From JAOUGY01 sp963792365 (lineage in GTDB: Bacteria; Actinomycetota; Acidimicrobiia; Spongiisociales; ZC4RG35), in NCBI GenBank assembly GCA_963792365.1, contig CAWBVW010000007.1:124001-188000 (forward strand): DNA of 64,000 nt, given 5' to 3'. Made by a program: the position numbers and the translations under genes. Under the pieces are notes generated by a model. The model worked only from the letters and a program-made list of their open reading frames with translations. It made no database searches and was not told the DNA's origin. This document shows, piece by piece, positions 32,786-40,823 of this stretch (positions within the stretch are counted from its first letter, which is position 1; each line of letters opens with the position of its first letter).

Positions 32786-33253
32786 ATGGAACAGCCGCCC
32801 GACACGCCGGCGACCCAGGCTTTGAACGAGGCCGGGGTCACCTACAGGATCACTCACCATGGCAAGGTGAATTCGGCCGAGGAGGCTGCGGCAGCTCGAG
32901 GGATCGCAGTCGATGCACTCGCCAAGAGCCTCGTGATCCGTGTCAACGCGAATGAGTACGTGATCGTACTGATCCCGGCCGATCGCGGACTCGACTATCC
33001 CAAGCTGCGGGCTCTCCTGGGGGTGCGACGGCTCACCATGCCGTCACCCGAAGAGGCCAAAGACGCAACCGGATACGCACGCGGGACGATCACTCCTCTA
33101 GGGGCCGGTGCCTGGCCGACCTATGTGGACCAGCGGCTGCTCGACCACGACGAGATCTCCGTCGGTTCCGGCAGGCACGGCTGGGCGATCGCCATCAAGC
33201 CTGAAGATCTGGTTTCCGTGACATCCGCGCAGGTGGCGGACATCGCCGACTGA
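32786..33253 (+). CDS. YbaK-type Cys-tRNA(Pro)/Cys-tRNA(Cys) deacylase
   Basis: This 155-residue protein has the YbaK/aminoacyl-tRNA deacylase fold. Segments include GVTYRITHHGK, SAEEAAAARGIAVDALAKSLVIR, PADRGLDYPKLRALLG and GYARGTITPLG, the last around the catalytic region of the family. It would clear mischarged Cys from tRNA-Pro. It could be expressed with the SOS-controlled radical SAM gene or from its own -10. Confidence 0.88.
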   Translation: MEQPPDTPATQALNEAGVTYRITHHGKVNSAEEAAAARGIAVDALAKSLVIRVNANEYVIVLIPADRGLDYPKLRALLGVRRLTMPSPEEAKDATGYARGTITPLGAGAWPTYVDQRLLDHDEISVGSGRHGWAIAIKPEDLVSVTSAQVADIAD

Positions 33254-33284
33254 GGCGACGCCCACGCACCCCTCCTCCGCGGCG

Positions 33285-34787
33285 CTACCTGAAGGTCTCG
33301 CACATCTCGCGGTGACGACAGTGGTCACACCATCGCCCGACGGAGTACGACGGGTCGAGCGTGTTGTCGGGGTCCCATCGCGCCATCGTCTCGGCGGCTG
33401 TGTGAAGGCGCGCGACAGCAAGGTCGAGAGCCGCGTGGTCGAACCCGGTGCGCCGGCACTCGGGGCGCTCGGGACCGAGCACGTGCAGATGGACGGCCAG
33501 CTCGTCCGGCCACTCCCCTGTGTGAGCTCGGATGAACTCTGCGGTGGACACGGCATACAGATCGAGCTCAAGCGGACCGTGGTCCGACGATGCTCCCGTT
33601 CGGTGTTCGACCACCATCGGGGTTCCGTCCGCCTCGCGACCGGTGACATCCATGATTCCGATCATCGTGATGGCCACCGGCTGCTCCGACCGCTGTCCGC
33701 GTGAGTCGATGTGAACCCCCGGAACCATGAACGTGATCCCGGCCGGATACTCCGTCGAGCGCGCCGACGGGCGCCCGTCGCTCTCCCACAACGACAGGTG
33801 GTTGTACCACAGACGCTGAATCTCGGCCGCCTCCGACGGCGCCACCGTCCGACATGACGCATCCACCACCGAGTCGGGTTCATCCGCGAGGATGGCGGCG
33901 GCGGCCATCTCGTGGAACACCGTGCCCGTGACCGCCCGCACGTGCGGCATGACGTCGGGATCGTCGTCGATTCGCACGGAGTAGAGCCGATCCCACGCCA
34001 CACGTCGCTCACAGGTGCCGAGATTGCCGAGCTGGGTCTTCGACGCCACGAGCGACCGTGTCGAGACGTATACCCGATCGGGTCCGATCACCGGGTACTG
34101 GCCACATCGTGGGGCCGAGACACAATTGAAGCACCATGGTCCGGCCACTCGATCGCGCCGTCGGTCGATCGGACGCACTGCGAGGTCGATCAACTCCCGG
34201 ACCACGGACTCCGCATCGCTCGGCGTAGGGACTTCCTCTGCGACCCCCGCTCCTACGAGGGCATCGAGGCAGACTGCATCGTCATCACCTGCTGTGAACA
34301 CGGCCGCATCATCGACCGAGCTCGCATGCCTGCCCGTTCGCAACCGGACCAGCTCCCTCGAGCCATCGGGACGAGTGAATGCGATGGTGGGGCGCACTCT
34401 CAGCTCCACCCGGGCGTCGTGGTCTGTCACCGAGATCCCGGAAGGCTCGAGATCGACCTCGACACCGGGTTCCTTTGGGAACATCGCCCTCCACGTGGCG
34501 AACTGCCGCTCGACCATCACCCGCTGCACCGGGTCCAGCCATCCAGCCCTGTTCTCGACGAGATCCGGAACACACTCGACGTCGGGGCGGTCGTCGCCGT
34601 ACCACCCGACGATCAGATCACGGACAGCCTTCCACCGTTCCAAGGCCCAGTCCGGGCCGCGGGTGCGATCGAGACCCATGACCGCACACCAGTCCCACCG
34701 CATACGAAGCCGGTCCGGCCTCTCCACGATGTACGGACGATCATCCACGCGCCGACAGTACCGGGCGCCGGTGATCGGCTCATGCAT
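33285..34787 (-). CDS. PD-(D/E)XK nuclease-like protein with internal duplication and Fe-S cysteines
   Basis: This 500-residue protein resembles RecB/AddB/Cas4 nucleases. The C-terminal half has Cys259, the motif-I His292 in GTVFHEM, Asp380 and Glu394 in GIMDVTGREADGTPMVVEHRTG, and Cys487-x2-Cys490-x5-Cys496, which is the Fe-S staple arrangement. The N-terminal half repeats the pattern with Cys34 and Cys219-x2-Cys222-x5-Cys228, and DGSRELVRLRTG, but Thr134 and Arg148 replace the catalytic acids. It looks like an active plus an inactive copy fused. Its start codon overlaps a small membrane gene by 8 nt. The role is probably DNA processing, but is inferred. Confidence 0.72.
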   Translation of the reverse strand: MHEPITGARYCRRVDDRPYIVERPDRLRMRWDWCAVMGLDRTRGPDWALERWKAVRDLIVGWYGDDRPDVECVPDLVENRAGWLDPVQRVMVERQFATWRAMFPKEPGVEVDLEPSGISVTDHDARVELRVRPTIAFTRPDGSRELVRLRTGRHASSVDDAAVFTAGDDDAVCLDALVGAGVAEEVPTPSDAESVVRELIDLAVRPIDRRRDRVAGPWCFNCVSAPRCGQYPVIGPDRVYVSTRSLVASKTQLGNLGTCERRVAWDRLYSVRIDDDPDVMPHVRAVTGTVFHEMAAAAILADEPDSVVDASCRTVAPSEAAEIQRLWYNHLSLWESDGRPSARSTEYPAGITFMVPGVHIDSRGQRSEQPVAITMIGIMDVTGREADGTPMVVEHRTGASSDHGPLELDLYAVSTAEFIRAHTGEWPDELAVHLHVLGPERPECRRTGFDHAALDLAVARLHTAAETMARWDPDNTLDPSYSVGRWCDHCRHREMCETFR

Positions 34788-35077
34788 TGCTCAGGCGCGG
34801 CGAGCCCTGGCCACCTCGGTGCTCCGGGCTCTCGGTGTCCGACACCACCATCGCCTGCGACTCCGACCGATCCAACCATCGAACCACCGTCGTCACCGCC
34901 CCGACCGCATAGGCCAAGCTGCCCGAGAACCACAGAATCACTCCGGCGAGCCATTGATCGTCGAGAGCGGTGAGCCCCCAAGATGAAGGCTGCGATCCCC
35001 AACCAAAGCATGAGGCGCCAGAGCTCCTCGATGGCGACAGCCACCGGCCCGCGTGGGTCCAACCCCCCAACCATCAT
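34780..35077 (-). pseudogene. Small two-helix membrane protein, frameshifted in a run of five G
   Basis: Two overlapping minus-strand frames together read MMVGGLDPRGPVAVAIEELW, then LMLWLGIAAFILG, then LTALDDQWLAGVILWFSG, SLAYAVGAVTTVV and a polar tail. They join at a G5 run (C5 at 34975-34979 on the plus strand); with four G the frame would be continuous, giving about 98 residues with two hydrophobic helices. The end overlaps the nuclease-like gene by 8 nt, suggesting coupling. It could be a genuine mutation, phase-variable slippage or a sequencing error. No function is recognised. Confidence 0.6.
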
Positions 35078-35175
35078 TGGGCGGCCGGTTGAGATCGACG
35101 TGTCACGGAAGACCCTCCCCGTGGCGAACGTGGGCCTCCTACCCTGCCGCATTGCACCCAAACGCAGGCAGCCGA

Positions 35176-35320
35176 TCAGGCTGTCGGCGTCGCATCGACG
35201 GCGGCACGTTCGATGTCCCGACCAACGCCGTGGATCTGCCCCGCAGACCCCACATACAGGAAGCCCAGCCCCGCGAAGTAGACCCCGGGACGTCCGCTAC
35301 CTCGCCCAAATGGCGGCGAG
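35176..35320 (-). pseudogene. C-terminal remnant of a flavin-dependent monooxygenase
   Basis: The minus strand encodes GRPGVYFAGLGFLYVGSAGQ, then IHGVGRDIERAAVDA and a stop at 35176-35178. The PGxYFxGLxFL and HGVGRDxE motifs end FAD-dependent monooxygenases of the YhhW/flavin-containing type. Upstream sequence has no continuation in any frame beyond about 35320, so only the last ~45 residues survive. The rest of the 35078-35429 gap shows nothing. Confidence 0.6.
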
Positions 35321-35429
35321 GCTGGTGCTCGCCGAGAGCCCGAGATCCTTCACCCAAGGCAAACCACGCCTTTGCCATTGGCTCACCTTCTCACAGCACG
35401 ATCCCCCCGACTGCATCAGGAGGACAGAC

Positions 35430-35669
35430 GTGAGGGTATGGATCGAACCGACCGAGTGCATGGGAGCGGGCACGTGCGAACAGATCGCACCGCAGGTCTT
35501 TGCCGATGCGGGCGACGGGACGTGGACCGTCAAAGAGGACGCCCGGCATTTCGGGCTGAGCCGAGTCATGGCTCCCCGTGAGCCGGCCAAGGTTCCAGAG
35601 GCACTCATCGACCTGGTCATCGACGCCGCTGAACAATGCCCGGCCGAATGCATCTTCATCGATCCCTGA
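35430..35669 (+). CDS. Small ferredoxin (single cluster)
   Basis: This 79-residue electron carrier has a C-x5-C pair in ECMGAGTCEQIAP and a C-terminal QCPAECIFI. That spacing matches the small [3Fe-4S] or [4Fe-4S] ferredoxins that often serve cytochrome P450s. The GTG at 35430 has a perfect AGGAGG 6 nt upstream. No P450 lies in this window; a monooxygenase remnant is adjacent on the other strand, so the original partner may be lost. Confidence 0.85.
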   Translation: MRVWIEPTECMGAGTCEQIAPQVFADAGDGTWTVKEDARHFGLSRVMAPREPAKVPEALIDLVIDAAEQCPAECIFIDP

Positions 35670-35899
35670 CCGACCTGCGGCGTGTGCCACCCCACTCAGC
35701 CGATCACTCCGCCCGACTTGAGGTGCTGCGGAACGCCTGGAGTGCGGCCTGTCCCCTGCGCCGCCGGCGGACAAACTCGGTGTGAGATTTCCGTCGTACA
35801 GTACGGGTGGAGCCAGGCGAGGTCGGCGTCCGTGTATATGCGCCCCGTTCGCGCCCACACCGCCGAGTGACTGCGGACACCCGGGATTGGAGGAGAAAG

Positions 35900-37228
35900 A
35901 TGACCACAGAGTTCTTCACAGACGTCACTGGGCCGATCCCGTTTGCAGGCTCGGGTGTTGGCGATCTCGCCTATCAGGTGTATCGACCGGATCAGATGGT
36001 GTTGGGCAAGCGGATGGAAGACCATCTCCGGATTGCGGTGTGCTACTGGCACTCGTTCGCATGGCCAGGAAACGACGTCTTCGGGGCCGGCACCTTCGAT
36101 CGGCCGTGGCTCGAAGCCACCGGTGACCCGATCGCCGCCGCTCACATGAAGATGGACGCGGCGTTCGAATTCGTCTCGAAGCTCGGCGTGCCGTTCTTCT
36201 GCTTCCACGACGTCGACATCGCACCGACCGGGGACACGTTCGTCGAGTCCGCCCGCAACCTCGAAATCATGGTCGACTACGCCGAGAAGAAGATGGCCGA
36301 GACGGGCGTCCGGTTGCTCTGGGGGACGGCCAACCTGTTCAGCCACCCCAGGTATGCGGCGGGAGCATCCACCAATCCCGATCCGGCGGTGTTCGCATAC
36401 GCAGCCGCACAGGTGAAACATGCCCTCGAGGCAACGCACCGGCTCGGTGGCGCCAACTACGTGCTCTGGGGCGGACGCGAGGGGTACGAGACACTCCTCA
36501 ACACCGATCTCAAGCGAGAGGGCGAGCAGTTCGCCAGGTTCCTCACACTGGTGGCCGAGCACAAGCACAAGATCGGATTCGAGGGAACGCTTCTGATCGA
36601 GCCGAAGCCGGCGGAACCCACCAAGCATCAGTACGACTACGACACACAGACAGTGCACGGCTTTCTGGAGCGCTTCGATCTTGCCGACAAGTACAAGGTG
36701 AACATCGAAGGCAACCACGCCACCCTCTCCGGCCACAGTTTCCATCACGAGGTCGCCTACGCCGTTTCGAACGGTGTCTTCGGATCGATCGACGCCAATC
36801 GCGGTGACCCTCAGAACGGGTGGGACACCGACCAGTTCCCGAACTCGGTCGACGAGCTCTCTCTGGTGATGCTCGAGATCCTCCGTGGCGGCGGATTCAC
36901 GACGGGTGGTTTCAACTTCGACACCAAATTGCGGCGGCAGTCGATCGACCGCAGCGACCTGTTCCACGGTCACATCGGCGGGATCGACACCCTGGCCCGC
37001 TCGCTGCTGGTGGCGGCGGCGTTGCTCGAACAGGAGACACTCGACCGGCCACGGGCCGAGCGCTATGCGCGCTGGTCGGCAGGCCTGGGCAGCAGAATCC
37101 TCGGCGGCGCAGAATCGCTCGAATCGTTGGAGAGGCTGGTTGCGTCGGGCGACGTCGATCCGGCGCCCGTGTCCGGGCAACAGGAGCTGCTCGAGAACCG
37201 TGTCAACCGGGTGGTCTGGAACACCTGA
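35900..37228 (+). CDS. xylA: Xylose isomerase
   Basis: This 442-residue enzyme interconverts D-xylose and D-xylulose (and glucose/fructose). It shows FFCFHDVDIAPTGDTF with the catalytic His, WGGREGYETLLNTD, IEPKPAEPTKHQYDYD with metal ligands, NIEGNHATLSGHSFHHE, and GSIDANRGDPQNGWDTDQFP. The length fits the long class II isomerases. The ATG at 35900 has GGAGGAG 5 nt upstream. No xylulokinase is adjacent. The 230 nt upstream hold no recognised site. Confidence 0.96.
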   Translation: MTTEFFTDVTGPIPFAGSGVGDLAYQVYRPDQMVLGKRMEDHLRIAVCYWHSFAWPGNDVFGAGTFDRPWLEATGDPIAAAHMKMDAAFEFVSKLGVPFFCFHDVDIAPTGDTFVESARNLEIMVDYAEKKMAETGVRLLWGTANLFSHPRYAAGASTNPDPAVFAYAAAQVKHALEATHRLGGANYVLWGGREGYETLLNTDLKREGEQFARFLTLVAEHKHKIGFEGTLLIEPKPAEPTKHQYDYDTQTVHGFLERFDLADKYKVNIEGNHATLSGHSFHHEVAYAVSNGVFGSIDANRGDPQNGWDTDQFPNSVDELSLVMLEILRGGGFTTGGFNFDTKLRRQSIDRSDLFHGHIGGIDTLARSLLVAAALLEQETLDRPRAERYARWSAGLGSRILGGAESLESLERLVASGDVDPAPVSGQQELLENRVNRVVWNT

Positions 37229-37268
37229 ACCGGCGTCAAAGGATTGAGGAGGCGGGTCGGATCAACGA

Positions 37269-37712
37269 TCAGCTCCCGCCTTGCCCTCCAATGTCGCGGG
37301 AAAAGGCCTCGTAGACCAGGTCTGAGCCATGCTGGCGATGGACCACCATGTCGCGCATCAACTCGAAGACGCGTTCGCGAAGGGTGCTCGGGTCACTGCT
37401 CACCGCGGTCTCGATGAGCGTATCGAGCTCCCCGGCGATGCGACGATGATCGGCCTTCATTCGGTCGACTCCCGACGACAGACGCGGCTCGGCGTCCATT
37501 ATCTCGGCCAGCAGCCCGTCGGGCGCCTCGACCGACGTCACGTGCGAGGCCAGCGAGCCTCGCAGTTCCCTCAGCCTGAACTGAACCGACGTCGCCCATC
37601 CTGGTGCGGCCGTGGCCGCAGCCACGGCTTTCTCCAACTCCGCGAGGCGGTTCTCCATCTCGATTCGCAGCGCCTGCGCCTCGCTGTACGAAGACGAAGT
37701 GGTATCTGTCAT
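37269..37712 (-). CDS. Helical protein with a hemerythrin-like C-terminus, function uncertain
   Basis: This 147-residue all-helical protein starts with a coiled coil (about 12-35) and contains KADHRRIAGELDTLIETA and MVVHRQHGSDLVYEAF, whose His and Glu spacing recalls the third and fourth helices of hemerythrin HHE domains. The first metal-binding helices are not obvious, so binding of a di-iron centre is uncertain. ATG at 37712. It is convergent with xylA and lies next to a decayed acyl-CoA synthetase. Confidence 0.6.
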   Translation of the reverse strand: MTDTTSSSYSEAQALRIEMENRLAELEKAVAAATAAPGWATSVQFRLRELRGSLASHVTSVEAPDGLLAEIMDAEPRLSSGVDRMKADHRRIAGELDTLIETAVSSDPSTLRERVFELMRDMVVHRQHGSDLVYEAFSRDIGGQGGS

Positions 37713-37735
37713 GGATGGATCGTGGCGGGCCTCGA

Positions 37736-37957
37736 TCACTCGGGGAAGGGGCGAACGACCCCGTTTGCACCCTTTGCGTCAGCGCAGATACCAGCCGAGC
37801 CGGTGGATCGCAGCACGCCTGCATATTCGGGCCGATTGCCGGCCAGCACTGCCACGCGATCCCCGGCGGTGAGCCCGCGGGAGGCGAATTCGGCGGCCAA
37901 CGCAGCCGACATCATGTCCAGATCGCGATACGTCGTCCGTGTTCCCACGAACTCCAT
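37736..37957 (-). pseudogene. N-terminal remnant of an acyl-CoA synthetase (AMP-binding family)
   Basis: The minus strand encodes 73 residues beginning MEFVGTRTTYRDLDMMSAAL, then EFASRGLTAGDRVAVLAGNR, PEYAGVLRS, and a stop. The first ~55 residues match the start of AMP-forming acyl-CoA synthetases, which run to over 500 residues. The ATG at 37957 overlaps the end of the livF remnant. The gene ends abruptly beside the hemerythrin-like gene. Confidence 0.7.
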
Positions 37958-37967
37958 CGCAACGCGA

Positions 37968-38664
37968 CCCCCAGGAATCTGCCGGTCAAGGCGGCGTCGG
38001 CGGAGAGCTCCGCCATGGCGCCGGCGTGAACTCGCGACCCTGGTCCAGAACGACCACGTCGGTGGCGAGGTCGGTCGCAACCGCCAGGTTCTGTTCGACG
38101 AGCACGACGGTCGTGGCCTCGGCCGCCCGTCTGAGCGCTGCCATCACGTCTTCGATCACGATCGGTGCAAGCCCCTTCGTCGGATCGTCGATCAACAAGA
38201 GCCGGTTCGGATTGAGCATCGCCCGGGCCATCGCGAGCATCTGTTGTTGTCCGCCGGAGAGACTGCCGGCCGATTGTTCGAGGCGGACACGCGGATCGGG
38301 GAACAGCTCGTATACGAGATCCCAGCGGCGCACATCTCCGAGCCGCGCCGCAAGCTTCAGGTTCTCTTCCACGGTGAGCCCCGAAGAAGACCTCCCGGTC
38401 CTCGGGTCCGTATCCGATCCCCAGCCGGGCAATGTCATGGGTCGGCAGCCCGATCAGCTCAGTGCCGTCGAGTGTGATGGACCCCGATGCCGGCACGAGG
38501 CCCATCATGGCAAGGAGCGTCGTCGGCTTGCCGACACCGGTGCGACCGAGCAGAGCGGTGACCTCACCTGCTGCCAACTCGAACGAGATGCCGTGGAGTA
38601 GGTGAGCCTCACCACGCCACACATCGAGATTGCCCACCTCGACGGAACGCCGGGAATCCACCAT
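37968..38664 (-). pseudogene. livF: Frameshifted LivF-type branched-chain amino acid ABC ATPase
   Basis: Read across frames, the product begins VEVGNLDVWRGEAHLLHGIS, contains LTVEENLKLAARLGD, LSGGQQQMLAMARAML, and ends HAGAMAELSADAALTGRFLG. Frameshifts fall near 38385-38400 and 38035. Walker A is GRTGVGKPT, with Pro replacing the Ser/Thr after the lysine, and Walker B is LLLIDDPTKG. The stop appears lost, running into the acyl-CoA synthetase start. It is a dead member of a branched-chain amino acid uptake operon. Confidence 0.82.
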
Positions 38665-38666
38665 CC

Positions 38667-38842
38667 GCCCCCTAGGTACGCATCTCGTACGGCGGTGTTC
38701 GCCATGACGTCGTCGGGCGTCCCCACCGTCAGCAGCCGTCCTTGGCGAAGCACGGCAATCCGATCGGAGACGTCGACCACGAACTCCATACGGTGTTCCA
38801 CCATCACCACGGTCTTCCCAGAGCGGTGGACGGTAATGAATC
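38667..38842 (-). pseudogene. livG: C-terminal remnant of a LivG-type ABC ATPase
   Basis: The minus strand encodes KTVVMVEHRMEFVVDVSDRI, then AVLRQGRLLTVGTPDDVMAN and AYLGG, the C-terminus of LivG including the H-loop region. Everything upstream is missing, and the sequence joins the tmRNA flank at about 38842. The order livG-livF-synthetase is that of an intact operon in relatives. Confidence 0.78.
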
Positions 38843-39023
38843 AAGTGCACGAGGGGTGTCGGCCGTGTCAGACGACGCACAACCATGTCGGTGCCGCGTA
38901 CGCGGCCGATGCTGTCGACAACCGCTCTTCGGGTCTTCACGAGACAAGAACCGCCTGGGCTTGCCCGGGCGGTTCTTGGGTTCACGGGGCGGAAGACTTC
39001 ATCATGTCTGCCGACACCCTCGG

Positions 39024-39382
39024 TGGTGGAGGTGCGGGGAATCGAACCCCGGTCCGTCAAGCCATCCACGCCGGCATCTCCGAGCGCAGCCATCAGCGAG
39101 CTTTCGGACCGAGGTTGCCGATGGCACAAAACCCTCGAGACCTACATCGGGATTGTCTTAGCCCGTAGTCCCGATGTCCTACGGGAGCGTCCTGCATTGC
39201 GACGCCCGGATCCGGCGAGGCAGGTTCCCTCCGGGCGGACGAGCTGCTACTGGTTTTTAATCAGGCAGCCAGTGCGAAGTTGTCTTCGGCACTTGTGTTT
39301 GGTTCCGGCTTTTAACGAGGACTCCGGGACCTCGGCTCGCTTCCGTCGCTTCAACACTCAACGTCGAAACCAGTACACCCCC
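39024..39382 (-). ncRNA. ssrA: Transfer-messenger RNA (tmRNA)
   Basis: The ends form a tRNA-like acceptor GGGGGTG (39376-39382) with CACCTCC, a discriminator A and encoded CCA (39024-39026); the T-arm GGGGTTCGATTCCCC and the conserved 5' GGTTTCGACG are present. The internal tag frame ends NTSAEDNFALAA followed by TGA, the classic hydrophobic degradation tag. The resume codon is just upstream but cannot be fixed by eye. It rescues stalled ribosomes with SmpB, encoded 1 kb away, and tagged products are degraded by ClpXP. Confidence 0.96.
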
Positions 39383-39490
39383 ATGTGATGAACCTCTCTC
39401 ATGCTACCGGCATTCCGTTCCGACGGGTAGGCCGTAACGCGCACCGTCCGGTGGCGACTACGGGAGTGATACCCCTGGGGGAAGGAAACC

Positions 39491-40279
39491 ATGCGGAAAA
39501 CGATCGCAGTGCTCACCGCACTGGGAGCCATGACATGGGCGCTGCCGGCCTTGGCCGTCCCGCCACCGGCCGATGCGGCATTGACCCACGGCTACGACTC
39601 GGACAACTCGATGCTCGTCTTCGGCGTTCCACTCGGCGACGATGAAGATTGTGCCATTACCGGTGAAACGAGCTATGAGCTCGACGAGGACGGCAATGTC
39701 GTGGACTACGGCGTTCCGGAGGAAGAGGGAACCGAAGAGTCAGCAACAGATCTCGAGAACCTCTCGACCGACTCTGTCGGTGATGACACGGCCGAAGAGG
39801 ACGACCCGGCATGCGTGCTCACGGCTGTGGACGTCACCGGCCCCAACGGTCAGGTCAACCACGGACAAGTGGTGCGGTCATTCGTCCACGCCCTCAAGGA
39901 GCTCGGCCTGCGCGGAAACGGGTGCGCCGTCCGGGCGATCGCACAGTCGGAATACGGCAAGGGCGATCAGCAAGTCCGCACCTCCGACGTCGAAGACAGC
40001 GAAGACGGCTCGACGACCGAAGACAGCGCCACCCTGAATCGAACCGTCGTGCTCGAGGCAATCGTGGCCACCTGCTTGGCGGGCTCCGACGACTCCGATG
40101 GCAACGATCGGGGCAGGCCCGACAAGGCGGAGAAGCCTGAAAAGGCAGAGAAGTCAGAGAATGGCAACAAGCCCGAGAACACCGGAAAGCCGGAGCACGC
40201 CAACGACGACAACGCGAACGGCAACAACGGCAACGGGAAGGGCAACAACGGGAACGGGCGAGGCAACGGCAAGCCCTGA
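39491..40279 (+). CDS. Secreted acidic protein with a Lys-Pro-Glu and Asn-Gly tail, function unknown
   Basis: This 262-residue protein has a signal peptide (MRKTIAVLTALGAMTWALPALA, cleavage near 22-30), an acidic low-complexity middle, a small conserved-looking region with paired cysteines (DPACVLTAVD, GNGCAVRAI, VATCLAG), and a C-terminal tail of KPEKAEK-like then NGNNGNGKG-like repeats. No family is recognised. GGAAGGAAA precedes the ATG at 39491. It is divergent from tmRNA and convergent with smpB over a terminator. Confidence 0.75.
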   Translation: MRKTIAVLTALGAMTWALPALAVPPPADAALTHGYDSDNSMLVFGVPLGDDEDCAITGETSYELDEDGNVVDYGVPEEEGTEESATDLENLSTDSVGDDTAEEDDPACVLTAVDVTGPNGQVNHGQVVRSFVHALKELGLRGNGCAVRAIAQSEYGKGDQQVRTSDVEDSEDGSTTEDSATLNRTVVLEAIVATCLAGSDDSDGNDRGRPDKAEKPEKAEKSENGNKPENTGKPEHANDDNANGNNGNGKGNNGNGRGNGKP

Positions 40280-40330
40280 GCTTCACCAGATCCAGCCGCC
40301 GCCGGGACCGGACGCCCGGTAGGGGTGCGG

Positions 40331-40360
40331 GAGAGGTCGGACGACACGGTCCGGCCTCTC
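40331..40360. terminator. Bidirectional terminator between the secreted-protein gene and smpB
   Basis: A 12-bp stem (40331-40342 with 40349-40360, one G-T pair) with a 6-nt loop lies between the convergent genes and is followed on the plus strand by TTGTCTCTC. Confidence 0.75.
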
Positions 40361-40367
40361 TTGTCTC

Positions 40368-40823
40368 TCAGCGGCGGGTGGCCCGGCGGATCGACCGGTC
40401 CATTTCACGCTTGGCTTCGCGCTCTTTGATCGTCTGACGCTTGTCGACGGTGCGCTTGCCTCGACCGATACCCAGTTCGATCTTGACTCGACCGTCCTTG
40501 AAGTACATGCGCATAGGGACCAGCGTCAGTCCCTTTTCTGCGAGGGTGCCGGCGATCTTGTCGATCTCGCGCCGGTGAAGCAACAGCTTGCGATCTCGCT
40601 CGGGTGCGTGTCCGCCTTCGCGGGCGAAACCGTACGGTGCGATGTACGCGCCGACCAGGTACACCTCGCCGTCCTTCACCCAAGCGTACGAGTCCTTGAG
40701 ATTGGCCTGGCCCTCTCGCAGAGACTTGACCTCAGAGCCGAGGAGTGCGATCCCGGCCTCGAACCGCTCGAGGATCTCGTAGTCGAAGGTCGCCCGCCGA
40801 TTGGTGGTGATCGACTTGATCAT
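40368..40823 (-). CDS. smpB: SsrA-binding protein SmpB
   Basis: This 151-residue RNA-binding protein positions tmRNA in the A site. It shows TNRRATFDYEILERFEAGI, LLGSEVKSLREGQANLKDSY, the ERDRKLLLHRREI segment and the C-terminal basic helix. The ATG at 40823 overlaps the stop of the M23 peptidase gene as ATGA, so it is the last gene of the ftsE-ftsX-M23-smpB set. Confidence 0.96.
   Translation of the reverse strand: MIKSITTNRRATFDYEILERFEAGIALLGSEVKSLREGQANLKDSYAWVKDGEVYLVGAYIAPYGFAREGGHAPERDRKLLLHRREIDKIAGTLAEKGLTLVPMRMYFKDGRVKIELGIGRGKRTVDKRQTIKEREAKREMDRSIRRATRR

Noticed and set aside
33285..34787. Cas4 or AddB
   Set aside because: No cas genes, helicase or addA are present, and the duplicated architecture does not match either family; called only nuclease-like.
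35696..37180. A 494-codon minus-strand frame opposite xylA
   Set aside because: Antisense shadow of xylose isomerase without domain content.
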